A DNA stretch of 64,000 bases from Kordiimonadaceae bacterium. GTDB lineage: Bacteria; Pseudomonadota; Alphaproteobacteria; Sphingomonadales; Emcibacteraceae. The position numbers and the translations under genes were made by a program. Below the pieces are notes generated by a model. The model was not told the DNA's origin. It was given only the letters and a program-made list of their open reading frames with translations, and searched no databases. How positions within the stretch are numbered: position 1 is the stretch's first letter; every line of letters begins with the position of its first letter. The stretch covers positions 109,983 to 173,982 of the forward strand of contig JACKKT010000007.1 of assembly GCA_024236295.1 (NCBI GenBank). The letters are read 5' to 3'. Below are positions 8,587-18,787 of the stretch, one piece after another.

Positions 8587-10260
8587 GTGCGTAATGTAAA
8601 TAACATAACTGATAAAACGATTATCCCACTTGAAATTGTGGAGAAACTGCGGGCTGAGAAGCTGGTTAAAACTCAGCTCAGCAAAAGCGATCACCCAACC
8701 GTCAAAGAACAAATTCATTCGCTTCTGGCAAAAATGAAATTTGATGACATGGTGCCTCTTTATGTGTCGACTATTGGCGGTGAATTGGTCTATGTGAATG
8801 ATGGTTATCGTGCCCTTGTCAGCGACAGTGAATCAATAGGTGGTATGGTTCACAAAGCCGACGGCGATTATAAATTACCACCAAGCCTTATTTCCATTTT
8901 GAATGAAGTCCAGCTTACCCGCAGCAGTGTGACTGTTGAAGAGTCAATCCATATTCATGGCAACATACGCCAATACAGATCACGACATTTCCCTATTTGT
9001 GATGATGATGGTTATGTCATTGCCGTTGGTGGAACTTACACTGATTGTACTGAACAGTATAAAGTCAGCAATGCCGAGGATTCTACGCTCACTGAACAGC
9101 GTTACCGTGATTTTGCCCGGGCCACTTCTGATTGGTACTGGGAAGTCGATAAATCCATGAAGCTGACTTATGTTTCCAATCGCTTTACAGCGATTACCGG
9201 AATTCCTTCGTTTCTTATGGTCGGTAAACAGATCGATGATATCGGTGTGCTTAAAAGCGGTTTTGAAGGTGAAAAAATCGAAAGCAGTTCTTTTATGAAT
9301 AAGAATGCCCCTTTCAGGGATCAGCTCCTTGTATTGGAAGGTCAGGAAGGCGAAGATATTTATATATTCCTTAGCGGTGTTCCCATGTTCGATGTTGAAA
9401 GTGGTGAGTTCCACGGGTTTAGAGGGGCTGGCACCGATGTGACTGAGAGCTATAAAGCAAGGGCAAGAGCAGAAAAAATGCAAAAATCCCTTGAAGATAC
9501 CCTCTATGATTTGAAAGACAAAAGAGCACAGCTTGATATTGCGACAAAGCAGGCAGAAGCAGCATTAGAGGCAAAAAGTGATTTTCTTGCCGCTATGAGC
9601 CATGAACTTAGAACGCCATTGAATGCAATTATCGGATTTGCCGAAGCCATGAGCATGCAGGCATTTGGGGAACTTAATAAACAGTATATCTCATACAGCA
9701 ACGATATTATGAATGCTGGTCGCCATCTGCTCCATCTGATTAATGATATTCTTGATGTTGCCGTTCTTGAAAGCGGAAAAATTCAGCTGGATACAGAAAA
9801 TGTCTCACTAAAGCAAGTAATTGAAAAAGCACTAAACCTTGTGGTTATCAGCGCTGATAATAAGAATATCGACACCAGTATGGTCAGGATTAAAGAAGAC
9901 AAGAAAATCTTTGTTGACGAACGCCGTGTTACACAGGTTTTTGTAAATCTGCTGAGCAATGCTGTAAAATTTACCCCTGAAAATGGTGAAATAGGGGTCC
10001 GGATTGAAAATGTCACCCAGGATATTATTGGCGTAACAATCTGGGATACGGGGATTGGAATTTCACCAGAACAACAGGAACTAGTGTTTGAGAAATTCCA
10101 TCAGGACCGTGGACATATTTATTCACGTAAGGAAGAAGGAACAGGTCTTGGTCTTCATATATCAAAACATCTTGCCAAACAGATGGGCGGAGATATTCTC
10201 CTGAAAAGCAGAGTGGGGGAAGGTTCGGAATTTACTGTACTCTTACCACTTGCCGGATAA
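8587..10260 (+). CDS. Soluble PAS-domain sensor histidine kinase
   Basis: 557 residues, no transmembrane helix. Two PAS-like regions, about 50-160 and 170-290 (DWYWEVDKSMKLTYVSNRF then GFRGAGTDVTE); a coiled linker 290-330; HisKA with phospho-acceptor H339 in MSHELRTPLNAIIGF; HATPase_c with N-box NLLSNAVKFTPENGEI, G1 box DTGIGIS and G2 box GTGLGLHISK. No receiver domain and no response regulator beside it, so it is an orphan kinase. Starts at GTG 8587. The overall build resembles PleC/DivJ-type alphaproteobacterial kinases, but that resemblance is general. Ends 2 bases from the convergent nadK stop. Confidence 0.93.
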   Translation: MRNVNNITDKTIIPLEIVEKLRAEKLVKTQLSKSDHPTVKEQIHSLLAKMKFDDMVPLYVSTIGGELVYVNDGYRALVSDSESIGGMVHKADGDYKLPPSLISILNEVQLTRSSVTVEESIHIHGNIRQYRSRHFPICDDDGYVIAVGGTYTDCTEQYKVSNAEDSTLTEQRYRDFARATSDWYWEVDKSMKLTYVSNRFTAITGIPSFLMVGKQIDDIGVLKSGFEGEKIESSSFMNKNAPFRDQLLVLEGQEGEDIYIFLSGVPMFDVESGEFHGFRGAGTDVTESYKARARAEKMQKSLEDTLYDLKDKRAQLDIATKQAEAALEAKSDFLAAMSHELRTPLNAIIGFAEAMSMQAFGELNKQYISYSNDIMNAGRHLLHLINDILDVAVLESGKIQLDTENVSLKQVIEKALNLVVISADNKNIDTSMVRIKEDKKIFVDERRVTQVFVNLLSNAVKFTPENGEIGVRIENVTQDIIGVTIWDTGIGISPEQQELVFEKFHQDRGHIYSRKEEGTGLGLHISKHLAKQMGGDILLKSRVGEGSEFTVLLPLAG

Positions 10261-10262
10261 AA

Positions 10263-11036
10263 TCAGCCAATAAATTGTTCCGTTAAAATACGCTCCTCAA
10301 GCGTATGATCTTTATCAAAAAGCAGAGTCTTTGTTATTGTCTGATCCTGTCTGACAGTAACATACATAACATTTCTTACTTCAATCGTATCGGCAACGGC
10401 GCTAACGGGCCGCTTTTGCGGATGACAAATTTCAAGCTTAATTTCCACATCCTGTGACATCAAAGCACCGCGCCACCGGCGAGGTCTGAACGCGCTGATC
10501 GGTGTTAAAGCAAGAATATTGGCGTTCATAGGGATAATCGGGCCATGCGCTGACAGGTTATAGGCCGTACTGCCTGCTGGAGTAGATATTAGCACGCCAT
10601 CACAGGCAAGTTCTTCGAGACGGAGTTTATTATCAACGTAAATTTTAATTTTTGCTGTTTGTCTCGTTTCTCGCAGTAAAGAGACTTCATTAAAAGCAAG
10701 CGCCTCGGTTACCTGATTATCGACGGTGACTGCAACCATATTTAATGGATGCATTTTAACGGGAATGGCATTTTTAATTCTATTGATCAGATCGTCCTGA
10801 TTGAATTCATTTAAAAGAAAACCAACAGTTCCCAAATTCATTCCAAAAATCGGTATTTCAAGGTTCATAAATTCATGAAGAAGATGAAGCATAAAACCGT
10901 CGCCGCCAAGAGCAACAATAACATCTGCCTCATCTACAGGTACAAAGTCATAAAGCTTTCTGATCTGTTCAGCTGACCTGGTAGCGGCCTCACTGTCGCC
11001 ATTTACCAATGCAAGCTTAATGTCGGTTTGGGACAT
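10263..11036 (-). CDS. nadK: NAD kinase
   Basis: 257 residues; ATP-dependent phosphorylation of NAD to NADP in the cytoplasm. Signature motifs: GGDG with catalytic D46 (VALGGDGFMLH), NLGTVGFLLNE, and the NAD-binding DGVLISTPAGSTAYNLSAHGP. Typical length for the alphaproteobacterial subgroup. It follows a DUF2336 gene on the minus strand with a 35-base gap and converges on the histidine kinase gene. Confidence 0.96.
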   Translation of the reverse strand: MSQTDIKLALVNGDSEAATRSAEQIRKLYDFVPVDEADVIVALGGDGFMLHLLHEFMNLEIPIFGMNLGTVGFLLNEFNQDDLINRIKNAIPVKMHPLNMVAVTVDNQVTEALAFNEVSLLRETRQTAKIKIYVDNKLRLEELACDGVLISTPAGSTAYNLSAHGPIIPMNANILALTPISAFRPRRWRGALMSQDVEIKLEICHPQKRPVSAVADTIEVRNVMYVTVRQDQTITKTLLFDKDHTLEERILTEQFIG

Positions 11037-11071
11037 AGTTTACCTAACTGCATATAAAATAAATAATTGCG

Positions 11072-12184
11072 CTAGAATATAGGATTACGGGACGAGTCTT
11101 CAACCCATTTGTGTAAAATGCTTTTGGCCCGTTGTTCGCTTGTATTTACAAACTGGCTATATGCATGTTCTATTTCAGGCTGGGAAAGTTCTGTATCCAT
11201 CATTTTTGCCTCACGGGTGAGTCGGAACATGGTCAGAAATACTGATTTATCAATTTTTGCGGCGCAGCAGGCAATTGCCAGGGCGGATGGCCCCCGTTCA
11301 TAAAGAATATTATACATAATCGCTTCGGGAATATTCAGAATTTCGGCGAATGCCAGTTCAAAAAGTCTTATATTTCCCTGACGAAGACTTTTCATCAGAA
11401 AAGAAATATGAAGTTTATTGGCTTTTTTCAGTTTATCGATAAGGGTCTTTTCACTGTCGCCCTTGTTTATTCTTAATTCATCCTCGTTTTTCAGCTCATC
11501 AACACTTTCAGCCAGAATATTTTCCAGTTCCTCAGCAGAAAATGAATGAATTTCCAGGAGTTCCTGTTTTAGCGACATGGACACCCAGCTATACATACGG
11601 GCAGCAATATGTTTCGGTAAATCTTCCCGGTGAATAATTGGAGACTGTAGAACCTCCCTTGATTTTGATTTTTCCACAAGCAGTTCGATTGTTTCATTAT
11701 CGATCCTTGCTTCTTTATTGGCAAGCAAGGTAACAATAACGCCGTCATCGTCAGTTTTGACCAATTCTCTGCATACATCAGAAGATAGCATTTTGCGGGC
11801 CGCAATACTTAGTTGATGCTGCCTCGATTTTCTCTGGATAATATTGACGAGTTCTCTATCAGTCAGAAGTGTATTCTGGATAAGAATAGGATTGGCAACT
11901 TCAATTTCATCATTGGCGAGCAATATAATCAGTTCCACTGGAACATCGACTTTATCTGCAAGCTTTAACGATAGTTTTCTTCTTAGGCTGACCTCAACGT
12001 CTTTGATTATTCTGCCAAGAATATCCATCATCAGATCAATTTCAGTTGAGGAAATTTGTTGGTACTGGGATTCAATTAAGTCTGTAATACCATTAAATAA
12101 ATCTGCCCGGCCTTTCTTGCTACTGTCATGGGCCAGCTTAATCAGGTTTTGGATTTCTTCGCCAGTATTTATCATATCGCTCAT
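11072..12184 (-). CDS. DUF2336 domain-containing protein (copy 2)
   Basis: 370 residues, paralogue of the protein at 7417-8538 over the whole length (for example NLIKLAHDSSKKGRADLF, LANDEIEVANPILIQNTLL and the MYSWVSMSLKQELLE block against MYWWVSAALRRKIVAE). Helical, soluble, no catalytic motif. It is upstream of nadK, so the two DUF2336 genes flank the kinase/nadK convergent pair in mirror orientation. Function unknown. Confidence 0.88.
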   Translation of the reverse strand: MSDMINTGEEIQNLIKLAHDSSKKGRADLFNGITDLIESQYQQISSTEIDLMMDILGRIIKDVEVSLRRKLSLKLADKVDVPVELIILLANDEIEVANPILIQNTLLTDRELVNIIQRKSRQHQLSIAARKMLSSDVCRELVKTDDDGVIVTLLANKEARIDNETIELLVEKSKSREVLQSPIIHREDLPKHIAARMYSWVSMSLKQELLEIHSFSAEELENILAESVDELKNEDELRINKGDSEKTLIDKLKKANKLHISFLMKSLRQGNIRLFELAFAEILNIPEAIMYNILYERGPSALAIACCAAKIDKSVFLTMFRLTREAKMMDTELSQPEIEHAYSQFVNTSEQRAKSILHKWVEDSSRNPIF

Positions 12185-12338
12185 TTATACTCACCAAAAC
12201 CGTTCCAAATATTAGGACGGTATTTTGTTTTTTTTTTAATATATTACTAAATATAAGGGCAAAAGGTTAAGAAAATGCATAATCTATTGGAATAATTTCA
12301 AAAAATTCCAAAATATAATTTTAATTATAGAAAATTTT

Positions 12339-12752
12339 TTATTTGATTATGTCCAGAGCCGATTCTTCTGTTTCAGATAATGTTCTTAATACGGCGGCAT
12401 TGGCTTTATAGGCCTGTTTTGCTTTTATAAGTTCTGAAAATTCAATTGCTGGATCTACATTGGGAATGTCTACAAATCCGTTACTGTTAGAAGCAGGGTC
12501 GTTGGGACTATAAAGTGAAAATGAAGCCGGATTAACGGGAACTTTTGTTGCGACGACTCCACCGTTCCTGCCTGAACTGTTAATTACTTTTTGTGGAACA
12601 TAAGCGCGGGTCGAGCGGAGCGCTGCGGTGGAAGTATCACCACCGAGAGGGAGTGAGGTATTAAAGGCATTAACGATATTATTGGCCGCAGTGTTGGCCC
12701 TCGTTGATGCCGCTAGTAACCCGGACAGACTTGTACTAATTCCATTAATCAT
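12339..12752 (-). CDS. Flagellar basal-body rod-like protein (FlgC/FlgB-type, orphan)
   Basis: 137 residues from the ATG at 12752; an upstream ATG at 12803 gives 17 extra residues not matching the family. The N-terminal INGISTSLSGLLAASTRANTA with AANNIVNA is the flagellar rod N-terminal motif (usually LxxxxxRxxxxANNIANxxT). The C-terminal VDPAIEFSELIKAKQAYKANA is the matching rod C-terminal helix. The middle is short, as in FlgC. No other flagellar gene is visible, so this is either an orphan rod-like protein or part of a scattered flagellar regulon. Confidence 0.75.
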   Translation of the reverse strand: MINGISTSLSGLLAASTRANTAANNIVNAFNTSLPLGGDTSTAALRSTRAYVPQKVINSSGRNGGVVATKVPVNPASFSLYSPNDPASNSNGFVDIPNVDPAIEFSELIKAKQAYKANAAVLRTLSETEESALDIIK

Positions 12753-12822
12753 GCATACAGAATAAAAATGAATTTCTAAATATTCATTAATGAAAAGTGA
12801 CAATTTTAACTATTGAATATGA

Positions 12823-15800
12823 TTACTTCTCAGCTATATCAGCAAGAGTTTTGGATAGGTTGAGAGAACCGTTTATTCGGCTTTCAATTTTTGACCATTT
12901 GCGCACATAAACCAGCCTGTGGTCTGGTCTGATTTTGGTTATGCTGTCCTGTTTTGTTAAAAATTCAATCAGGCCAGCGGGATTGGCAAATTTTGAATTC
13001 CTGAAAGCAACGATTGCCCCCTTAGGCCCGGTTTCAATTTTTTCGATTCCTGCCCGGCGGCAAAATTGTTTGATTTCAATGATTTTAAGCAGATGTTCAA
13101 CCTCTTCAGGTAATTTGCCAAATCTATCAATCAGTTCAGCGCCAAAGGCGTCAATATCACGTTTGTCATGAAGGTCGGCAATGCGCCGGTAGAGCGACAT
13201 GCGAAGGTTAAGGTCTTTAACATATCGCTCGGGGATCATAACACTGGCACCGACATTGATTTGTGGTGACCAGCTATCTTCAAACTCCTCATCAAGAGCA
13301 CCAGATTTGGCCTGGGCGACGGCTTCTTCAAGCATCTGCTGGTATAATTCGATACCTACTTCCCTGATATGGCCGGATTGTTCATCACCTAACAGATTAC
13401 CGGCGCCTCTTATATCAAGATCATGACTGGCAAGGGTAAATCCGGCTCCGAGAGTATCAAGGGTTTGTAATACATGCAGCCTTTTTTCAGCTTGCGGGGT
13501 CGGAATTCTTCTTGGCGGCAGGGTAAGATAGGCATAAGCCCGGACCTTTGAACGACCAACCCGTCCTCTTAATTGATAAAGCTGTGCCAGTCCGTAATTG
13601 TCGGCCCGGTGAATGATCATTGTATTTGCTGTCGGGATATCAAGACCACTTTCCACGATAGTTGTTGAAAGAAGGACATCGTAGGCACCATCATAAAATG
13701 CATTCATAATGTCTTCGATTTGCCCGGGGGCCATCTGTCCATGTGCGATTACAAATTTAATTTCAGGCACTGTTTCTTTCAGAAATTCACCGACTTCCTT
13801 AAGGTCGGAAATGCGTGGGCATACATAAAAACTCTGCCCGCCCCGATAATGTTCCCTAAGAAGGGCTTCCCGGATCACCAAATCATCCATCGGCAGGACA
13901 AATGTGCGTACAGCAAGCCTGTCCACCGGAGGTGTGGCAATAAGACTTAAGCCCTGTATGCCACTCATGGCCAGTTGAAGCGTTCTTGGAATCGGTGTTG
14001 CCGTTAAGGTCAGCACATGCACATTACTTTTTAATTTTTTCAATTTTTCTTTATGAATAACACCAAAATGCTGCTCTTCATCAATGATCAGCAGGCCCAG
14101 ATTATTAAACTTTACAGTTTCACTTAATACGGCATGGGTACCGACCAATATTTCGCAGTCACCCTTTGCCACTTCCTCTTTCGTAAGTTTCTGATCTTTT
14201 GAGCTGACGAGGCGCGACAAATGTCCGATTTTTATATTAAGCCCTTTAAAACGTTCACAGAAAGTTTTGAAATGCTGCCTGGCGAGCAATGTGGTTGGTG
14301 CAATGATGGCGACCTGATACCCATCCATTACGGATAGGAATGCACTTCTTAAGGCAACTTCAGTTTTGCCAAAGCCCACATCACCGCAAATCAGGCGGTC
14401 CATCGGACGTCCACTTGACAGGTCTTCAATCACATCTCCGATGGCCCTTAACTGATCGTCAGTTTCAGTATAGGGGAAGCGGGCGCAAAATTCATTATAA
14501 AGTCCATCTGCCGGCTTTATAACTTCGCCTTTGCGAAGCGCCCGCTCTGCCGCAACTTTGATCAGCTCATCGGCCATTTCACGGATACGTTTTTTAAGCC
14601 TTGCTTTTCGGCCCTGCCAGGCGACACCCCCTAATTTATCAAGTTTGGCATCACTGTCCTCGTTGCCGTATCGACTTAGGACTTCGATATTTTCAACCGG
14701 TACATAAAGCTTATCGCCATCCTGATAATTAAGCAGGACACAGTCATGAGCAGCGCCATCAACTTCAATTGTTTTAAGGCCGACATAACGGCCTATCCCA
14801 TGATCCAGATGAATAACCAGGTCGCCTGGGGTCAGCGCTGATGCTTCTGAAATAAAATTTTCTGCCTTTCTACTGCGTCTAACTTTTCGGATCAGGCGAT
14901 CTCCCAAGATATCCTGTTCAGAAATGATAACGAACTTATCGGTTTCGAAGCCCACTTCCAGAGGAAGGATAATAAGACCGATCATATCTTTTGGCAGACG
15001 GCTGGCACTTTTCCAGTCGTCCAGCTGCTTATGATTAGCCATGCCATGATCTTTAAGAACGGCACTTAACCTGTCTCTGGCGCCTATACTGTAACTGGCA
15101 AGATATGTTTTTTTGCCCTTTTCCTGAAGGCCTACTATATGTTTTCTTAAGGCATCATATATATTGGTATTTTTATCATTCCGCTCCGGTGCAAAATTCC
15201 GCCCCGCCACACCTTTAAAAGTGTGGACGTTTTGAGACGCGGGAACATTGAATGGATTTAGCTGATGTATATGATATTTTTCAGCAAAATCCTGCCATTC
15301 TGCTGCTGTTAAAAATAAGCTTTCGGGAGGAACCGGCTTATAAGGCGCAACCGTGCTATTGTTTTTGGGACTATCTTCAAGTGCCGATTTACGGGCAAGA
15401 TAATAATCTGAAATAGCACTGAATCTATTTTCAAGAGCTTCTGTGGTTAAATTATCCATAGTGACCACTGCATCCGGTAAATAATCGAACAGCGTTTCCA
15501 GCTTTTCATGAAAAAAGGGAAGCCAATGTTCCATCCCGGCATGGCGTCGGCCATCCATTATGGCTTCATAAAGCGGATCATTTCCACGGGCTGGACCGAA
15601 ATTGCTGACATAGGATCGTCTGAACAGGCCAATTGATTTTTCATCAAGAAAAATTTCACCCATGGGCACAAGTTCAATTTTGTCTGTTTTTCCTTCTGTA
15701 CGTTGGCTGATGGGATCAAATATTTTAATCGTGTCAATCTCATCTCCCCAAAGATCAAGTCTTAAGGGGTTTTCCGATGCAGATGGGAAAATATCAATGA

Positions 15801-16296
15801 TATTGCCGCGAATTGCATAATCTCCATGATCAACAACAGTACTGGCCCGTGAATATCCGTTATGGGTGAGGTAATTATTAAGGACTTCCGTATCCAGCTT
15901 TTCTCCGACTGAGGCTTTAAAACTTGTGTCCTTTAATGTTTTCCTGGTCGGGATACGCTGGGTAACGGCATTAATTGTCGTGATAATGATCTGCTTTTTG
16001 GTCGGGTTAAGAATTTTAATCAGACTTGTCATTCTGCGCGCAAGAATATCCGGATTTGGCGAAACCCGGTCATAGGGTAAGCAATCCCATGCCGGAAAAG
16101 TGATAATTTCTGCCTGGGGATTAAAAAAGGCGATTAGCTCAGCCATATTTTCCATACGCATATCATCACGGGCAATGTGTAAAATGGCCTGGTTTTCACT
16201 TAGTTCATTTGCAGCATCGGCAAGAAGCTGGGCATCCATGCCTTCCGGCACGTTGCTTAATATAAGGGGATGTTCGGCACGGATAAAACTGATCAC
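12823..16296 (-). CDS. mfd: Transcription-repair coupling factor Mfd
   Basis: 1157 residues, standard length. Order: UvrB-homology region, RNA-polymerase-interaction (CarD-like) domain GDLVIHLDHGIGRYVGLKTI, then RecG-like helicase motifs GDVGFGKTEVALRS (Walker A), IIDEEQHFGV (Walker B), TLTATPIPRTL and QLRGRVGRS, and a C-terminal TRCF domain. It removes RNA polymerase stalled at lesions and recruits UvrA. The ATG overlaps the sdhE stop (ATGA). The adjacent sdhE and the divergent recG reproduce a conserved alphaproteobacterial order. Confidence 0.98.
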   Translation of the reverse strand: MISFIRAEHPLILSNVPEGMDAQLLADAANELSENQAILHIARDDMRMENMAELIAFFNPQAEIITFPAWDCLPYDRVSPNPDILARRMTSLIKILNPTKKQIIITTINAVTQRIPTRKTLKDTSFKASVGEKLDTEVLNNYLTHNGYSRASTVVDHGDYAIRGNIIDIFPSASENPLRLDLWGDEIDTIKIFDPISQRTEGKTDKIELVPMGEIFLDEKSIGLFRRSYVSNFGPARGNDPLYEAIMDGRRHAGMEHWLPFFHEKLETLFDYLPDAVVTMDNLTTEALENRFSAISDYYLARKSALEDSPKNNSTVAPYKPVPPESLFLTAAEWQDFAEKYHIHQLNPFNVPASQNVHTFKGVAGRNFAPERNDKNTNIYDALRKHIVGLQEKGKKTYLASYSIGARDRLSAVLKDHGMANHKQLDDWKSASRLPKDMIGLIILPLEVGFETDKFVIISEQDILGDRLIRKVRRSRKAENFISEASALTPGDLVIHLDHGIGRYVGLKTIEVDGAAHDCVLLNYQDGDKLYVPVENIEVLSRYGNEDSDAKLDKLGGVAWQGRKARLKKRIREMADELIKVAAERALRKGEVIKPADGLYNEFCARFPYTETDDQLRAIGDVIEDLSSGRPMDRLICGDVGFGKTEVALRSAFLSVMDGYQVAIIAPTTLLARQHFKTFCERFKGLNIKIGHLSRLVSSKDQKLTKEEVAKGDCEILVGTHAVLSETVKFNNLGLLIIDEEQHFGVIHKEKLKKLKSNVHVLTLTATPIPRTLQLAMSGIQGLSLIATPPVDRLAVRTFVLPMDDLVIREALLREHYRGGQSFYVCPRISDLKEVGEFLKETVPEIKFVIAHGQMAPGQIEDIMNAFYDGAYDVLLSTTIVESGLDIPTANTMIIHRADNYGLAQLYQLRGRVGRSKVRAYAYLTLPPRRIPTPQAEKRLHVLQTLDTLGAGFTLASHDLDIRGAGNLLGDEQSGHIREVGIELYQQMLEEAVAQAKSGALDEEFEDSWSPQINVGASVMIPERYVKDLNLRMSLYRRIADLHDKRDIDAFGAELIDRFGKLPEEVEHLLKIIEIKQFCRRAGIEKIETGPKGAIVAFRNSKFANPAGLIEFLTKQDSITKIRPDHRLVYVRKWSKIESRINGSLNLSKTLADIAEK

Positions 16297-16610
16297 TTGA
16301 TTATCTTGATATAGTCAATGGATTTAAGCATTTTCATGACTTCATGGTCATACTGTTCGGGAGCTGGGCGGTCATCGGTAATCCAGGCAACAAGATCAGA
16401 ATCAGCTTCCCGCAGCAGATTTTCATAAAGATCAAGTTGCTCAGGTGTCATCTGATCAAGAAACTGATCGGCAAATGAGCCAAGCAAAATATCCGCTTCC
16501 TTGATTCCACGATGCCAGCTCCTGAATTTCAGCCGTTTTCTGCGGATTTTAATGTCCTCGTTTTTATTGATCTGGCCTTCTATAAAACCTGGCGTATTAA
16601 ATTGTGTCAC
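16293..16610 (-). CDS. sdhE: Succinate dehydrogenase assembly factor SdhE (SDHAF2 family)
   Basis: 105 residues. Family core: RRKRLKFRSWHRGIKEADILLGSFAD with the RGxxExD-like flavinylation motif (here HRGIKEADI), then LDLYENLLREADSDLVAWI. It promotes covalent FAD attachment to SdhA. Translationally coupled to mfd by a 4-base overlap, an arrangement frequent in alphaproteobacteria. Divergent from recG. Confidence 0.93.
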   Translation of the reverse strand: MTQFNTPGFIEGQINKNEDIKIRRKRLKFRSWHRGIKEADILLGSFADQFLDQMTPEQLDLYENLLREADSDLVAWITDDRPAPEQYDHEVMKMLKSIDYIKIIK

Positions 16611-16696
16611 TTAACTTCTCATTCGACAATTGGTAAGTTATGTTAAGTGTATATAAAAATAACAATTAAAATAAAACCTTTAATATTGCGGAAACA

Positions 16697-18787
16697 ATGC
16701 GACCAGAAATACTCTTTCCATTATTTGCAGAAACGGAAACTTTGCCCGGCGTGGGTAAGCGCATTGCTGCCGGAATTGAGAAAGTGGCCGGAAGCCGCAT
16801 ATTGGATTTATTGTGGCATATGCCGGTTGATATTATTGACCGTCGTGCCGGGCCTGATTTAAAAGACATTACATTTGATCAGATCGTGACCCTTGAGGTC
16901 ACCGTAGGCAAACATGACCCAGCACCAGCAAAAAGTAAAAAGCCATACCGTGTCTGGTGCCAAGATGATACGGGAACAATTTGTCTGGTCTTTTTTCATC
17001 CACGTAAGGATTATATTCTGACGCAATTGCCAGAGGGTCAGAAGCGTCTGATCAGCGGCAAAGTAGAAATCTATAGCGGTCAGCTTCAGATGAGCCATCC
17101 TGATTATATTTTACCGCCCGAAAAAAGAAATGAGATACCGGCTGTTGAGCCGGTATACCCACTTACCGCCGGGGTTAGTGGCAAGGTAATGGCCCGTATC
17201 ATCAATGAAGCGTCAAAAAAAGTGCCGAACCTGCCGGAATGGCTTGATCCTGCGCTAATCAGAAGAGAGAGTTGGCTGGACTGGAAAGGGTCGATTATTA
17301 AGGCGCATCATCCAGAGAAAAAGGAAAATACCAACGCTAACAGTCCGGCACGCCTCCGGCTGGCTTATGATGAACTGCTGGCAAATCAACTTGCCCTTGA
17401 AATTATGCGAAGGCAGACCAAGAAGAAAAAAGGTCGTGCCATGAAAGGCACACATACGCTTACAGATAAATTTCTTGCTAACCTGCCTTATGAGTTAACG
17501 GGTGCTCAAAAAAATGCTATTTCGGAAATTGGTGAGGATATGGCTGGTCCATCAGCCATGATGCGGCTACTTCAAGGTGATGTGGGAAGCGGGAAAACAG
17601 TCGTTGCCCTGTATTCAATGTTAATTGCCGTAGAAAATAATGCGCAGGCCGCGATTATTGCTCCGACCGAAATTTTGGCCCGGCAACATTATGCAAGTCT
17701 TTCGGAAATGGTGAAAGGGCTTGAGGTAAATATAGCCATTCTAACGGGAAGGGATAAAGGTAAAGCAAGACAGAAATTGCTGGATGATCTGGCGTCGGGA
17801 GATATCGACATACTTGTTGGAACACATGCCCTTATTCAGAAAGATGTTATTTATCATGATCTGGCCATGGCCGTGATTGATGAGCAACATCGTTTCGGCG
17901 TGGAACAAAGAATGGCGCTTTCCGCAAAAGGCTCTAAAGGGATTGGCATGGATATCCTTGCCATGACAGCAACCCCGATTCCGAGAACCCTTACATTGAC
18001 AGTTTATGGAGATATGGATGTTTCCAGGCTTTATGAAAAACCGCCGGGTCGTACGCCAATTGATACTCGGGTGATGGCATTAAACCGTATAGAGGAAGTG
18101 ATTACTGCCACCAGAAGAGCCATAGAAAAAGGGGCCAGAATTTACTGGGTTTGCCCGCTTGTGGAGGAATCGGAAGTGCTTGATTTGGCCGCGGCAGAGG
18201 AAAGATATCGACATCTGGAACAGATATTTGGGCATAGAGTTGGTCTTATCCATGGTAAGATGAAAGTGAAGGAAAAAGATGAAGTGATGAACCACTTCAT
18301 TGCCGGGGATATTGATATTCTTGTGGCGACAACGGTTATAGAAGTAGGCGTCGATGTGCCGGAAGCAACTGTTATGATTATTGAACATGCAGAACGGTTT
18401 GGACTATCGCAGCTTCATCAGCTTCGTGGTCGTGTTGGCAGGGGAGGAGGTAAATCAACCTGTCTACTTCTTTATGGTGCGCTTGGTGCGACAGCAAAAT
18501 CACGTTTAAATATCATGCGACAAACTGAAGATGGTTTTATTATCGCGGAAGAGGATTTAAAACTGAGAGGGGCAGGCGAGGTTCTCGGCACCAGGCAGAG
18601 CGGGTTGCCGAAATTTAAAGTCGCCAGCCTTGAAGACCATCATAAACTGATCCCGATGGCGCGGGATGATGCAAGGCTGGTTCTGGAACTTGATCCTGAG
18701 CTTTCAGGAAAACGCGGAAAAAACCTTCGTATTTTACTTTATCTGTTTGAAAGGGATGAGGGGGTTAAATATCTTAAGTCCGGATAA
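16697..18787 (+). CDS. recG: ATP-dependent DNA helicase RecG
   Basis: 696 residues. N-terminal wedge/OB domain (about 60-150), Walker A GDVGSGKT at 294-301, Walker B AVIDEQHRFGVEQ, motif TATPIPRTLTLT and the C-terminal QLRGRVGRGGG. Drives regression of stalled forks and branch migration. Start at ATG 16697, 86 bases from the divergent sdhE start. The last 14 bases overlap the end of the convergent rsmJ gene. Confidence 0.97.
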   Translation: MRPEILFPLFAETETLPGVGKRIAAGIEKVAGSRILDLLWHMPVDIIDRRAGPDLKDITFDQIVTLEVTVGKHDPAPAKSKKPYRVWCQDDTGTICLVFFHPRKDYILTQLPEGQKRLISGKVEIYSGQLQMSHPDYILPPEKRNEIPAVEPVYPLTAGVSGKVMARIINEASKKVPNLPEWLDPALIRRESWLDWKGSIIKAHHPEKKENTNANSPARLRLAYDELLANQLALEIMRRQTKKKKGRAMKGTHTLTDKFLANLPYELTGAQKNAISEIGEDMAGPSAMMRLLQGDVGSGKTVVALYSMLIAVENNAQAAIIAPTEILARQHYASLSEMVKGLEVNIAILTGRDKGKARQKLLDDLASGDIDILVGTHALIQKDVIYHDLAMAVIDEQHRFGVEQRMALSAKGSKGIGMDILAMTATPIPRTLTLTVYGDMDVSRLYEKPPGRTPIDTRVMALNRIEEVITATRRAIEKGARIYWVCPLVEESEVLDLAAAEERYRHLEQIFGHRVGLIHGKMKVKEKDEVMNHFIAGDIDILVATTVIEVGVDVPEATVMIIEHAERFGLSQLHQLRGRVGRGGGKSTCLLLYGALGATAKSRLNIMRQTEDGFIIAEEDLKLRGAGEVLGTRQSGLPKFKVASLEDHHKLIPMARDDARLVLELDPELSGKRGKNLRILLYLFERDEGVKYLKSG

